Positions 33,523 through 42,756 of a DNA stretch of 64,000 bases are shown here, one piece after another. The DNA is from JAGVSR01 sp963742405. Its GTDB lineage: Bacteria > Pseudomonadota > Alphaproteobacteria > Rhizobiales > Hyphomicrobiaceae. The stretch spans positions 558,001 through 622,000 of the forward strand of contig CAVUMB010000007.1 in NCBI GenBank assembly GCA_963742405.1, read 5' to 3'. The first letter of the stretch is position 1; every line of letters begins with the position of its first letter. Below the pieces are notes generated by a model that saw only the letters and a list, made by a program, of their open reading frames with translations, did no database searches and was not told where the DNA came from. A program made the position numbers and the translations under genes.

Positions 33523-35523
33523 ATGGCTGAGAAGGACAAGACGGCGGCGGCAACAGCGGGTGGGCGCGACAAGCCCTGGCTCTTCCGCACCTATGCCGGT
33601 CACTCGACGGCAGCCAAATCCAACGAGCTTTATAAAAAGAATTTGTCCAAGGGACAGACCGGCCTGTCGATCGCCTTCGACCTGCCGACCCAGACCGGCT
33701 ACGACAGCGATCATGAACTGGCGCGCGGCGAAGTCGGCAAGGTCGGCGTTCCTGTCTCGCACCTGGGCGATATGCGCACGCTGCTCGGCGGCATTCCGCT
33801 GGACCAGATGAACACGTCGATGACGATCAACGCCACCGCCGCGTGGCTGCTGTCGCTCTACGTGGCCGTCGCCGATGAAACCGGCGCTTCCCGCCAGAAG
33901 CTCACCGGCACGATCCAGAACGACATTATCAAGGAATACTTGTCGCGCGGAACGTATGTGTTCCCGCCGGAGCCGTCGCTGCGGCTCATCAAGGACACGA
34001 TCGTCTTTTCCACGAAAGAGGTTCCTAAGTGGAACCCGACCAACGTGTGCTCCTACCACTTGCAGGAAGCCGGGGCGACGCCGGTTCAGGAGCTTGCCTT
34101 CGCCCTCGCCACCGCCCTCGCCGTGCTCGACACCGTGAAGGCATCCGGCGAAGTGCCGGCTGCGGAATTCGGCAATGTCGTCGGTCGTGTCTCGTTCTTC
34201 GTCAACGCCGGCATGCGCTTCATCACAGAGCTGTGTAAGATGCGCGCGTTCACCGAGCTATGGGACGAGATCACGCGCGAACGCTACGGCGTAACGGATG
34301 CCAAGAACCGCTACTTCCGCTACGGCGTGCAGGTCAATTCGCTCGGCCTCACCGAGCCGCAGCCTGAAAACAACGTATACCGCATCCTCCTCGAAATGCT
34401 GGCCGTTACGCTGTCGAAGAACGCCCGCGCCCGCGCCGTGCAGTTGCCCGCCTGGAACGAAGCGTTGGGCCTGCCGCGTCCGTGGGACCAGCAGTGGTCG
34501 CTGCGCATGCAGCAGATCCTGGCCTACGAAACCGACCTTCTCGAATACGGCGACATCTTCGACGGCTCGACCGAGATCAAGCGCAAGGTCGACGAACTGA
34601 AGGAGCAGGCCAAGTCCGAACTGAAGACCATCGAGGCCATGGGCGGTGCGGTCTCGGCCATCGACTATATGAAGCGCCGTCTGGTCGAAAGCGGGACCAA
34701 CCGGTTCTCCGGAATCGAAAGCGGCGAACAGATTGTGGTTGGCGTCAACAAGTGGCTCGAGACCGAACCCTCCCCGCTCACCACCGGTGAGGGCTCGATC
34801 ATGGTTGTCGATCCTGCGGTCGAAGCCCAGCAGGTTGAGAAACTGCAGGCCTGGAAGGCCGAGCGCGACAACAAGACCGCCGCCGCGGCGCTCGCCGAAG
34901 TGGAACGCGCCGCCAAGGAAGGCCGAAACATCATGGAATCGTCCATCGCTGCCGCGAAAGCCGGCGTAACGACCGGCGAATGGGGCACCGCGCTGCGCAA
35001 GATCTTCGGCGAATACCGTGCCCCGACCGGCGTCGCCCAGGCCGCCGCGCAGCGCGATGGCGCGGGCCTCGATGTGGTCCGGGCATCCGTTGAAGCAGTG
35101 TCGGCCAAACTCGGCCGCCGCATCAAGTTCCTGGTCGGCAAGCCCGGCCTCGACGGACATTCGAACGGGGCCGAACAGATTGCCGTCCGTGCCCGCGATG
35201 TTGGCATGGAAGTGGTGTATGAAGGCATTCGCCTGACGCCCGCCCAGATTGTGCGCGCTGCTGGAGACGAGGCCGTGCACGTCGTCGGTCTGTCAATTTT
35301 GTCCGGTAGCCATGTGCCGCTCGTGAAAGAAGTCATGGAGCGCATGCGCAAGGACGGTTTGCACGACATCCCGCTCATCGTCGGCGGAATCATTCCGCCG
35401 GAAGACGCCAAGACCCTGAAAGCTTTCGGTGTTGCCGCCGTCTACACGCCCAAGGACTTCCAGCTGAACGACATCATGGCCGACATCGTCCGCCTTGTGG
35501 ACACCAACGCCAAGGCGGCGTGA
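33523..35523 (+). CDS. ecm: Ethylmalonyl-CoA mutase (B12-dependent)
   Basis: About 666 residues. The N-terminal TIM-barrel resembles methylmalonyl-CoA mutase (FRTYAGHSTAAKSNELYKKN, GLSIAFDLPTQTGYDSDHE). The C-terminal cobalamin domain has the DxHxxG motif (LDGHSNGAEQ, Asp near residue 544) and SILSGSHVPLVKEVMERM. It rearranges ethylmalonyl-CoA to methylsuccinyl-CoA, the substrate of Mcd. Ecm (formerly MeaA) is about 660-670 residues; this length and the ccr/mcd neighbours fit it better than methylmalonyl-CoA mutase. The start is taken at ATG 33523; GTG at 33511 is possible. Confidence 0.93.
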   Translation: MAEKDKTAAATAGGRDKPWLFRTYAGHSTAAKSNELYKKNLSKGQTGLSIAFDLPTQTGYDSDHELARGEVGKVGVPVSHLGDMRTLLGGIPLDQMNTSMTINATAAWLLSLYVAVADETGASRQKLTGTIQNDIIKEYLSRGTYVFPPEPSLRLIKDTIVFSTKEVPKWNPTNVCSYHLQEAGATPVQELAFALATALAVLDTVKASGEVPAAEFGNVVGRVSFFVNAGMRFITELCKMRAFTELWDEITRERYGVTDAKNRYFRYGVQVNSLGLTEPQPENNVYRILLEMLAVTLSKNARARAVQLPAWNEALGLPRPWDQQWSLRMQQILAYETDLLEYGDIFDGSTEIKRKVDELKEQAKSELKTIEAMGGAVSAIDYMKRRLVESGTNRFSGIESGEQIVVGVNKWLETEPSPLTTGEGSIMVVDPAVEAQQVEKLQAWKAERDNKTAAAALAEVERAAKEGRNIMESSIAAAKAGVTTGEWGTALRKIFGEYRAPTGVAQAAAQRDGAGLDVVRASVEAVSAKLGRRIKFLVGKPGLDGHSNGAEQIAVRARDVGMEVVYEGIRLTPAQIVRAAGDEAVHVVGLSILSGSHVPLVKEVMERMRKDGLHDIPLIVGGIIPPEDAKTLKAFGVAAVYTPKDFQLNDIMADIVRLVDTNAKAA

Positions 35524-35543
35524 TCATCGGAGAAGTGCATCGA

Positions 35544-35894
35544 ATGCGCGAAGAAGTCCGTCAAAAATTCGAACGGGAAGTCCGCAAGCAGTGGATCAAG
35601 CGTGGTGCCTACGCTGCCGCGGCGCTGGTCGTTGTGGCGGCGCTGGCGTGGTTCACCGACCTGGATGCCCATGTCGAGAAGCGCGAGGTCGCCGGCGTTG
35701 TCGAGAAGGTCTTGCCCATCCAGGGCGGCTCGACACAGGCGATCCAGAACGGCCTCAACGTCGACGTCAGGCTCGACGATGGGCGCCATGCCCGCGTCCT
35801 GGTGCTGAAGACCACCCACCCGGAAGTCGGGTCACACGTGGCCATCGTCGAACACGTCCACTGGTCCGGCCGCACCACGTTCAGCTGGAAATAA
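35544..35894 (+). CDS. Small single-pass membrane protein
   Basis: A 116-residue protein with a charged N-terminus (MREEVRQKFEREVRKQWIKR), one membrane helix (GAYAAAALVVVAALAWF) and a soluble beta-rich tail (VDVRLDDGRHARVLVLKTTH). It begins 20 bases after ecm and may be cotranscribed with it. Function unknown. Confidence 0.6.
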   Translation: MREEVRQKFEREVRKQWIKRGAYAAAALVVVAALAWFTDLDAHVEKREVAGVVEKVLPIQGGSTQAIQNGLNVDVRLDDGRHARVLVLKTTHPEVGSHVAIVEHVHWSGRTTFSWK

Positions 35895-35987
35895 TCCAAC
35901 TGCCGTCGTTGACGCTGCGGACGCTGTGCGGTTAAGTGCGCCGCTCGCGAGCCCGGATCGGACCTCGCGGTGCGAAATGAGCGTTAT

Positions 35988-36072
35988 GCGGGTGTGGTGG
36001 AATTGGTAGACGCGCCGGACTCAAAATCCGGTTCCGAGAGGAGTGTCGGTTCAACTCCGACCACCCGCACCA
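35988..36072 (+). tRNA. tRNA-Leu (anticodon CAA)
   Basis: An 85-nt class II tRNA. The acceptor strand GCGGGTG pairs with CACCCGC before the encoded ACCA. The D-arm is GGTGGAATTGGTAGACGC, the anticodon loop CTCAAAA carries CAA (reads UUG), and the variable arm (TTCCGAGAGGAGT) is long. The T-arm is GTCGGTTCAACTCCGAC. It lies between the ecm group and the carboxypeptidase gene. Confidence 0.95.
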
Positions 36073-36211
36073 CCTTCTCGTCGTTTGTCCGAGTATAGCC
36101 GCGCACCGAGAGGTACGGCCACTTCTGGCGCGACGTGACACGACCGGACTTCCCCTCAAGTTGCGGTGCTTTCCAGGAATGTGGTACCGGAAGGGTCCGC
36201 GGAGGGTCCTG

Positions 36212-37348
36212 ATGCGCTTGAAGCCCCTTATGGTCGTTGCCTTGTTCGCCATTGTCGTCGCCGTGCGGCCCGCCACCGCCGGTCCCGCGCTGCTGTTTGA
36301 TGCCTCTGACGGCAAGGTTCTTTATGCCGAGGAAATGGACGACCAGTGGCACCCCGCGTCACTGACCAAGATCATGACCGCCTACATGGCCTTCAAGGCC
36401 ATCAAGGATGGCAAACTTCATCTCGATGACAAGGTCATTTGCTCCGATTTGGCCAATCAGCAGCCACCGTCAAAAATCGGCCTTCCCGTCGGCGGCGAGA
36501 TGACCGTCGAACTCGCCCTTCAGGCACTCATCATCAAGTCTGCCAACGACGTCGCCGTTATGCTGGCCGAAAAAATTTCCGGCAATGAACTCCAATTCGT
36601 AGCCGACATGAATGCCACCGCGCGCGATCTGGGCATGACACGCACGACGTTCGCCAATCCGAATGGCCTGCCGGCGTTCGATCAGGTGACGACCGCTCGC
36701 GATCTGGCCAAACTTGCCCGCGCCGTATCGGCCGAATTTCCCCAGTACGCGCCCTATTGGGCTATGACCCAGATGCGTATCGGCAAGATAAGGCTCGCTT
36801 CGCACAATGGCCTGCTGAAAACCTTCGAAGGCGCCGACGGGCTCAAGACCGGCTTCATCTGCGACAGCGGTTTCAACGTCGTGGCCAGCGCCACTCGCGA
36901 CGGTCGCCGCCTCATGGCGGTGGTCTTGGGCGAACCGTCCGGCGGCGACCGAAACATTCGGGCCGCAAGCCTGCTTGAGCATGGCTTCCAGCAACTGGGA
37001 TGGAAGCAACTCTTCAACACGACGACCATCGACAACCAGCCGATCGCTCCCGATGCCCGCGGCCCGATCAGCGTCCGCTCGACGATCCAATCCTGGGACT
37101 GTGGCAATGGCCGTCGCAACCCCGCCGTCGAGGCCCGTCGCGAGCGCATCAAGGCGGCCAAGGCCAAGCGCGAAAAGGCCAAGCAAGCCGCCGTCAATGA
37201 AACGGCCGAAACCGGCACTGGCGAAAAACCCGCTGCAACTGGGACACCGGCGAAGAAAAAGCCGTCCGCCGCTGGCACACCGGAAGGCTCCACGTCCACC
37301 AAACCGTCGTCCCCGAGCCCCGCATCTGTTCCGGCCGCTAAAGATTAA
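36212..37348 (+). CDS. D-alanyl-D-alanine carboxypeptidase (PBP5/6 type)
   Basis: A 378-residue exported S11 peptidase that removes the terminal D-Ala from peptidoglycan stems. The signal peptide is RLKPLMVVALFAIVVAVRPA. The active-site SLTK is at residues 50-53, SAN at 110-112 and KTG at 212-214. The last about 90 residues are Lys-, Ala- and Pro-rich, longer than an amphipathic anchor, and may contact the envelope. The start is ATG 36212, with GGAGG six bases upstream. Confidence 0.93.
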   Translation: MRLKPLMVVALFAIVVAVRPATAGPALLFDASDGKVLYAEEMDDQWHPASLTKIMTAYMAFKAIKDGKLHLDDKVICSDLANQQPPSKIGLPVGGEMTVELALQALIIKSANDVAVMLAEKISGNELQFVADMNATARDLGMTRTTFANPNGLPAFDQVTTARDLAKLARAVSAEFPQYAPYWAMTQMRIGKIRLASHNGLLKTFEGADGLKTGFICDSGFNVVASATRDGRRLMAVVLGEPSGGDRNIRAASLLEHGFQQLGWKQLFNTTTIDNQPIAPDARGPISVRSTIQSWDCGNGRRNPAVEARRERIKAAKAKREKAKQAAVNETAETGTGEKPAATGTPAKKKPSAAGTPEGSTSTKPSSPSPASVPAAKD

Positions 37349-37472
37349 ATATCTGAAATCAATACGCTTTTTCTCTTCATTGACCGCCTTCTGCCGGTGA
37401 AGCGTGGACTGGCGTCGTTTTTGCTGATCCTCCGGCAACACAAGGCAGAAACGACTGAGAAAGAGCCGACGC

Positions 37473-37706
37473 ATGCCAACCGCATGGCATCCCGACGAGG
37501 ATCCAACCCCCACGCCCCGCGATGTGGAATTCATGGCCGCCGTTTTGGAGGGGCGGCACGGCTGGCTGGCCGCCGACGTGGCCGAATTCTTCGCCACCTA
37601 CCACAGCCAGCATGGCGACACCGGGCGCTCCTGGGCCTGGGCAGGCGTCGCTGAAGTCGTCCGCCAACGCGCCGTCGAACGCATCGAGCGGGCCGAGGCG
37701 TTCTAA
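37473..37706 (+). CDS. Small acidic hypothetical protein
   Basis: A 77-residue protein (MPTAWHPDEDPTPTPRDVEF). A central Trp-containing helix-rich region (GRHGWLAADVAEFFATYHSQ) precedes a charged C-terminal helix (EVVRQRAVERIERAEAF). GAAAGAG lies before the ATG. It has no signal peptide or membrane segment. The family is not recognised. Confidence 0.5.
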   Translation: MPTAWHPDEDPTPTPRDVEFMAAVLEGRHGWLAADVAEFFATYHSQHGDTGRSWAWAGVAEVVRQRAVERIERAEAF

Positions 37707-37810
37707 TCGGTTCCTAATCTGACCCGATCTCGTCCCTTGACCTTCGTTCCGCGTGTCGCCGCACCACGGCGCACCGATACTCACAACACCTCTCGCCACG
37801 GATCGACGCT

Positions 37811-39178
37811 GTGCTCGCGCAAGCCCGCCAACTTATCCTCGATTTCACACAGCGGCGGGACGACCGCGCGCGCGCGCAGCACGATGCGGTAGTCGCCTTT
37901 AGCCTGCGCGTTGCGAGCGCGGCATTGCTCTATCTCACCCAGGTCGTCATGGCCCGCTGGATTGGCAGCCACGATTATGGGATCTACGTTTTTGTCTGGA
38001 CTTGGGTGCTGGTGCTCGGCGGAGTTACGCATCTGGGCCTGAATGCAGCCATGATGCGCCTACTGCCCGAGTACAAGGAGCACGGGCAACCAGACCGCTT
38101 TCGCGCCTTGGTTCGCGGCGGACGTATTTTTGCACTGTCTGCTGGCACGTTGCTCGCAGCCGCCGGCATGACCGGCCTCTACCTTTTCGGCGATCATCTC
38201 ACCAAGTCTTACATCCTGCCCGCGTATCTTGCGCTCATCTGCGTACCGCTCTTCGCGCTGACCGAAGTGCAGGATGGCATCGGCCGCGGACAGGCTTGGA
38301 TCTGGATTGGTCTGCTGCCGCCCTACGTCCTGCGCCCGGCTCTTGTACTCGTCGCGATGACTGGCGCCTGGGCCGCCGAACTGCCGATGAACGCCACCAC
38401 CGCGGCAGGTGCGGCCATCGGTGCGACGTGGGGTGCGGCCCTCGCGCAAACGCTCATGCTCAATCGCAAACTGAAGCATGAAGTGGGCCCCGGCGGGCAC
38501 GACTATGAATTCAAGAAATGGTTGGCGGTGTCGATACCCCTCGTCGTCGTCGCCGCCGCCGAACTGATGCTGCAGAACACCGATATCCTCGTGGTGTCGA
38601 GCTTCATGACACCGACGGATGTCGCGATCTACTTCGCCTCCGCCAAGACGATGAGCCTCATCATGTTCGTGCACTATGCGGTCGGCAGCGCGGTCGCCAA
38701 CCGCTTCGCATCGCTCAACGCCCGCGGCGACAGGGAACAACTGCGCGCTTTCGTTCGCGACGCCGTGAACTGGACATTCTGGCCGTCGCTGGCGAGCGCT
38801 GTGTTCATCCTCGCGCTGGGCAAACCGCTGCTCTGGTTGTTTGGGCCACAGTTCGAAGCCGGCTATCCGGTCATGTTCATTTTAGTCGTAGGCTTTCTTT
38901 TCCGGTCGTCGTTCGGCCCGGCGGAAGTCTTACTGTCGATGCTTGGCGAACATCAGGTCTGCGCCGCGGTCCTCATTGTCTCGGCGCTGTTGAACGTCGC
39001 ATTGAACTTTGCGCTCGTCCCGCCGTTCGGTCTCCTCGGCGCGGCGGCGGCCACGTCGATCTCGCTCGCAACGGCCGCGTTGATGAACTATGTCGCCGCC
39101 CGCCGCCGGCTGGAGATCGAGATCGCGATCTGGCGCAATTTGCCGGCCGGCGTGCTCACGCCGAAGCCGCTGGCCTGA
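37811..39178 (+). CDS. Polysaccharide flippase-type membrane protein (Wzx/MVF-like)
   Basis: A 455-residue protein with about twelve to fourteen membrane helices. The N-terminal helix pair (RVASAALLYLTQVVMARWIG) is followed by SHDYGIYVFVWTWVLVLGG, a pattern typical of oligosaccharide flippases. The late NVALNFALVPPFGLLGAAAAT is also typical. No glycosyltransferase lies nearby, so its lipid-linked substrate is unknown. The start is GTG 37811; there is no better upstream choice. Confidence 0.82.
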   Translation: MLAQARQLILDFTQRRDDRARAQHDAVVAFSLRVASAALLYLTQVVMARWIGSHDYGIYVFVWTWVLVLGGVTHLGLNAAMMRLLPEYKEHGQPDRFRALVRGGRIFALSAGTLLAAAGMTGLYLFGDHLTKSYILPAYLALICVPLFALTEVQDGIGRGQAWIWIGLLPPYVLRPALVLVAMTGAWAAELPMNATTAAGAAIGATWGAALAQTLMLNRKLKHEVGPGGHDYEFKKWLAVSIPLVVVAAAELMLQNTDILVVSSFMTPTDVAIYFASAKTMSLIMFVHYAVGSAVANRFASLNARGDREQLRAFVRDAVNWTFWPSLASAVFILALGKPLLWLFGPQFEAGYPVMFILVVGFLFRSSFGPAEVLLSMLGEHQVCAAVLIVSALLNVALNFALVPPFGLLGAAAATSISLATAALMNYVAARRRLEIEIAIWRNLPAGVLTPKPLA

Positions 39179-39187
39179 CGCCATCGC

Positions 39188-39838
39188 TCACATCGGCGCG
39201 GCGAGTACCAGTGTCCAGAATGATTTGAATTCCGTTTTGGGGTCCTGGACCAGCGCCAAGCCCATTTCGGACGCATCCGCCAGCAACAGGTTCTTGTTGT
39301 GCCCCGGGCTTGCCTTCCAGCCGCGCATCACTTCCTGGAAATCAATTTGGCCGGTACCGACGTTTTCGGCAGCAAGCCGCGCCTTATATCCGGTGCGCTT
39401 AACCCGGTCCCACGGATTGGAGCCGTCCGACCCATAGTGCGAAATACGGTCCCACTTCGACAGGTCGCGCGAATGGCCTTTGGCGGCTTCCGTCAGCTCG
39501 GCATTGAGTTTGACCGGCTTCAGTTTGTTGTCGCGACGATACTGATTGATGATGTCGCGTGCCTTCTCCGGGTCGAGCGCGGTCGAGGAGTAATCGCGAT
39601 CGGCCAGCATCCCTTTGGTGGCATTTTCATAGCTGCCTTTGGGGGCTTGGTCATTCAAGCGGGCGAGCTGCACCGGCCGATTGACGGACGGTTCGCCTCC
39701 CAGTCCGACGCTCGGCGTCGGCCGCTTGGAAACGGCGGACGTCTGGTCCTCGGCAAATCCGGAAGAGATCGATCCGCTGTTGAGACTGCAGGCGGTCAGG
39801 CCAATGGCGGCACAAACCGCAACGGCAACGCGATACAT
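39188..39838 (-). CDS. CAP-domain lipoprotein
   Basis: A 216-residue protein. ATG 39838, preceded by GGGAG, gives a lipoprotein signal (VAVAVCAAIGLTACS, lipobox LTAC). The CAP/SCP domain has ELTEAAKGHSRDLSKWDRIS, HYGSDGSNPWDRVKRTGY and AENVGTG, with the closing SPGHNKNLLLADASEMGLAL. It is probably attached to the outer or inner membrane. Its function is not known; the CAP fold occurs in secreted stress and cell-wall proteins. Confidence 0.83.
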   Translation of the reverse strand: MYRVAVAVCAAIGLTACSLNSGSISSGFAEDQTSAVSKRPTPSVGLGGEPSVNRPVQLARLNDQAPKGSYENATKGMLADRDYSSTALDPEKARDIINQYRRDNKLKPVKLNAELTEAAKGHSRDLSKWDRISHYGSDGSNPWDRVKRTGYKARLAAENVGTGQIDFQEVMRGWKASPGHNKNLLLADASEMGLALVQDPKTEFKSFWTLVLAAPM

Positions 39839-40254
39839 GATGCTTACTCCCGCCAGATGACGCGCGGTATTCCGTTTGACCATCGCAGAGACCCGTTAAC
39901 TGCCCGTTAATGGTAAATCGGTTGCAAAAGCCAATCGCGGTATATCCGCTACTGGGCTCCGCTCCAGTCCGCACGCTCCGGCGCGACCTATCCCTCGACG
40001 CCTCAACGATATTTACGCCTGCGATGGTGTCGTGATTTGGGCGCGGTGGCGGCAAACTCCGGACAAGCGCCAATTCCCGGCGGCGAGATTCATCAGCAAC
40101 TCGCATCCACCACCGTGGCCGGACGGACTCAGGCCGTCCTGTTGCCGCGCGCATTCGGCTGCGACCCCTTTCAACTGTTTCATTTCTCTCGCAGTCTCGG
40201 CTGTCAAAGTGCCGGTGATTCGCGCGTCCGGACTGCATGAGGGAGGCCCAACCC
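39839..40254. other. Divergent intergenic region upstream of the ATPase module
   Basis: About 415 bases between the CAP lipoprotein start and the first gene of the ATPase module. Short open frames here have no ribosome site. No repeat, tRNA or attachment-like direct repeat was seen at this edge. It should carry two divergent promoters; none could be called. Confidence 0.45.
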
Positions 40255-41391
40255 ATGCCCGCACGTGCCGGCGAGGCGGTCATCGAAACCGCCCGCGACG
40301 CTGTTGTCGGACCCGTTGAAACTTTGCTGCTCGCCCGCATTGCGTGCGATGGCGGAGCCACACGTAGCGATTTGATGCGCGATGCCGGCGTGCTAATGCA
40401 GCACAAAATGTCGCCCGCAGAAGTGCGCACGACCATTGATAACGGGGTTGCAGCGCTCATTGCAGCCGGACTTGCAGGCGAAACGCGCGGCCGCTTTGCG
40501 GCAACGCCGACGGGGACAAAAGCCGCCAGCCTGTTCTCCCAGACCGCGGTATACCCTGCCGATTGGGATCAGGTCCGCGATATCGCACTGGTCGCCAAAG
40601 CGCTGGGCCTTGGCGCCGAGCCCCAGTCACGCAAGACAGCGCTCGCCAGACCGGACGGTCTGCGTACCGCAATTCTGCAGCAGACCTATGGGCTGAAGGG
40701 CAAGAAGAACATTCCCGATGCCAAACTGCGCGCGCAGTTGGCGCTAGTGGCGTTGGAGCGAGCATTCGGCAACAAGATCAAGGCCGGGTTCTCCAAGGGG
40801 TCGGGTCTACCGTCGAAGGCTGCCCGCACTCTGGCCGGTCAGCTAGCCGCTTCGCCCCGTGATTTTCCAACCGACGCCAAGCTGATCGCGCAACTGGCAG
40901 CTGATGCCGTCGGCGCCGCGCAGGTCGATTGCGATGTCGTCCGTCTTGCTATTTTACGCCGGATGATCACGCAGTTTCTCGATGCTGGTCCTCCCGTTCG
41001 TCAAGCGCCGGCGGCTGGAAGCTCCAAATCCGAGGCGCCAGCTGATCTCATCAGTTTAGCCGCCAATGACACAAAGCCGGCAAAAGGCCCGCCGCCGCGC
41101 CCTGGTCTGGAGCAGTTCTCATCCGCCGTTCGTCACGCGGCACAAAAAAGTGCTCAAGGGTGGCCGGCGAAAGCGTTTATCTCTCAGGTCTGGGAAGCGA
41201 TTCGCATCGAGAATGAGATCTGGGCGCTGTCCGAGATCGAGTTCAAGTCCATGCTTGTCGAAGCCAACCGTCGCGGCGCCGTAAGCCTGGTGACCGCCGA
41301 CTTGAAGAACCGAGATCTCCGCCAGGACATTGAACGGTCGGCGACGCCCGACCGCAACACCGTCTGGCATTACGTCCGCATTGAAGATTGA
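40255..41391 (+). CDS. Winged-helix-like protein, first gene of a three-gene ATPase module
   Basis: A 378-residue cytoplasmic protein. The N-terminus (VETLLLARIACDGGATRSDL, then TTIDNGVAALIAAGLAGETR and a TPTG wing-like turn) looks like a winged-helix DNA-binding domain. The middle is helical (LALVALERAFGNKIKAGFSK). A Pro/Ala linker leads to a C-terminal domain (FISQVWEAIRIENEIWALSE, then EFKSMLVEANRRGAVSLV) that resembles a second winged helix. GGGAGG lies eight bases before the ATG. It is followed at 41424 and 42757 by two ATPase genes in the same direction, so it is probably the DNA- or partner-binding part. No known family was recognised. Confidence 0.7.
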   Translation: MPARAGEAVIETARDAVVGPVETLLLARIACDGGATRSDLMRDAGVLMQHKMSPAEVRTTIDNGVAALIAAGLAGETRGRFAATPTGTKAASLFSQTAVYPADWDQVRDIALVAKALGLGAEPQSRKTALARPDGLRTAILQQTYGLKGKKNIPDAKLRAQLALVALERAFGNKIKAGFSKGSGLPSKAARTLAGQLAASPRDFPTDAKLIAQLAADAVGAAQVDCDVVRLAILRRMITQFLDAGPPVRQAPAAGSSKSEAPADLISLAANDTKPAKGPPPRPGLEQFSSAVRHAAQKSAQGWPAKAFISQVWEAIRIENEIWALSEIEFKSMLVEANRRGAVSLVTADLKNRDLRQDIERSATPDRNTVWHYVRIED

Positions 41392-41423
41392 AGTGCTGCC
41401 TTTCTGAAGGGTCGCATCGAGGC

Positions 41424-42719
41424 ATGGGTCGCATGGGTTTGATTGCAAAAAGCACGCAGAACGAAGACGCAAAGGATTGGGCGGCCGATGAGCTGGCCCA
41501 TGCCTTTGAGCATTCGATCACGTGGGAAGATGACATTTGGCGTGCCGACCCTGTCGATGTCGGTGAAGTCCATTCCAAGGCCCGGCTGAAGTTTGCCACA
41601 ACGCTGCGCTCCATCACGGCCGGCAAGGGTGCAGCCAATCAGGCCCGTATTCTTCTGTTTCATGGCCAGTCTGGCGCCGGCAAGACGCATCTTCTGCGCG
41701 CCTTGCGCACGTCCTCTCACCGCACCGGAGAAGCGTATTTCGGCTACGCCCAGATGACGCCCGACATCGCCAACTATGCCGACTATTTTCTTCGCCGCCT
41801 CGTTCATTCACTCGAAAAATCCTACAATCCCGACGAGCCTGGCGAGAGCGGACTGACGCGGCTGACCACCAAGCTCGTCTCGGACAGTGCGGTCCTGCCG
41901 GCAAAGGATCTCGAACATCTGCGCGAAGCGGCACTCGATGAGGACGAACTCGCCCGCCTTGTTCTGCGTCTCGCCGATGACATCGTCGCAGCGCCGAAAC
42001 TTGCCAATGAAGACCTCGACATCAACATCGTGCGCGCCTTGCTTTATATGGAGCGTCGCGATCCGCGCATCGACCAGCGCATCCGGCAGTATCTCAACGG
42101 CCGCCAACTCACGTCGCTGGCGCATCAAGCCGTTGCCGCCCTCGATCCCAACACCGGCGAGGACCGCGCATTCGAAATCATCACCTCGCTGGGCAAGCTG
42201 ATCTGGACTGTCGAGAAGGCGTCCCTTGTCTTCGCCATTGATCAGGTCGAGGATCTGCGGTTCTTCGACGACGCCGAAGAACGCTTCCAAAAAGCCGTGC
42301 GCGATCTCATCCAAATCGCCAACCGGCTCAGCAACGCCATCGTCATCATCTCCTGCCTCGACGATTTCTACGGCCAGGTGCGCGGCGCGCTGCCCCAGTC
42401 CTATCTCGACCGCATCGAGAAGTCGGGTCCGGTTGCTCTGCTCGAAAGCCGCACGCCGGAAGAGGCCCGCCTGATCATCGCCCGGCGCCTGCAGCACGAA
42501 GCCGAAGCCAAGGCAGATGGCCTCGCCTATCCCGACCCGACGCAATTTTTCGGGCCGCAGTTTTTTGAGGAATTCGGCGGTCTCTCGACACGGCGGCTTC
42601 TCGAACACGCGCAGTCGCGACTGCGCGAGAAAGTCAACGGCGAACCCGAAGAGCGCGAACACCAATCCGGCGGCTGGGCCATCGACACTCGCCTCCGTTC
42701 TTGGCGGCATTTTCAGTGA
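41424..42719 (+). CDS. AAA+ ATPase, second gene of the module
   Basis: A 431-residue ATP-binding protein. Walker A is GQSGAGKT at residues 81-88; Walker B is LVFAIDQVED with Asp273 and Glu276. The order of an N-terminal lead-in, an ATPase core, a YLDRIEKSGPVALLESRTPE sensor-like region and a C-terminal helical lid (LSTRRLLEHAQSRLREKV) fits an AAA+/STAND-like loader or switch. There is no signal peptide. The start may be ATG 41424 or 41433. The gap to the next gene is 37 bases. It probably cooperates with the HerA-like ATPase. Confidence 0.75.
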   Translation: MGRMGLIAKSTQNEDAKDWAADELAHAFEHSITWEDDIWRADPVDVGEVHSKARLKFATTLRSITAGKGAANQARILLFHGQSGAGKTHLLRALRTSSHRTGEAYFGYAQMTPDIANYADYFLRRLVHSLEKSYNPDEPGESGLTRLTTKLVSDSAVLPAKDLEHLREAALDEDELARLVLRLADDIVAAPKLANEDLDINIVRALLYMERRDPRIDQRIRQYLNGRQLTSLAHQAVAALDPNTGEDRAFEIITSLGKLIWTVEKASLVFAIDQVEDLRFFDDAEERFQKAVRDLIQIANRLSNAIVIISCLDDFYGQVRGALPQSYLDRIEKSGPVALLESRTPEEARLIIARRLQHEAEAKADGLAYPDPTQFFGPQFFEEFGGLSTRRLLEHAQSRLREKVNGEPEEREHQSGGWAIDTRLRSWRHFQ

Positions 42720-42756
42720 CGGCGACAGTACCGGTCAGCGCACCTCGTCGGCGGCG

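Noticed and set aside
39651..40460. A 269-codon minus-strand frame overlapping the CAP lipoprotein and the ATPase module start
   Set aside because: Arg/Ser/Pro-rich, no family pattern; it is out of frame with two well supported genes.
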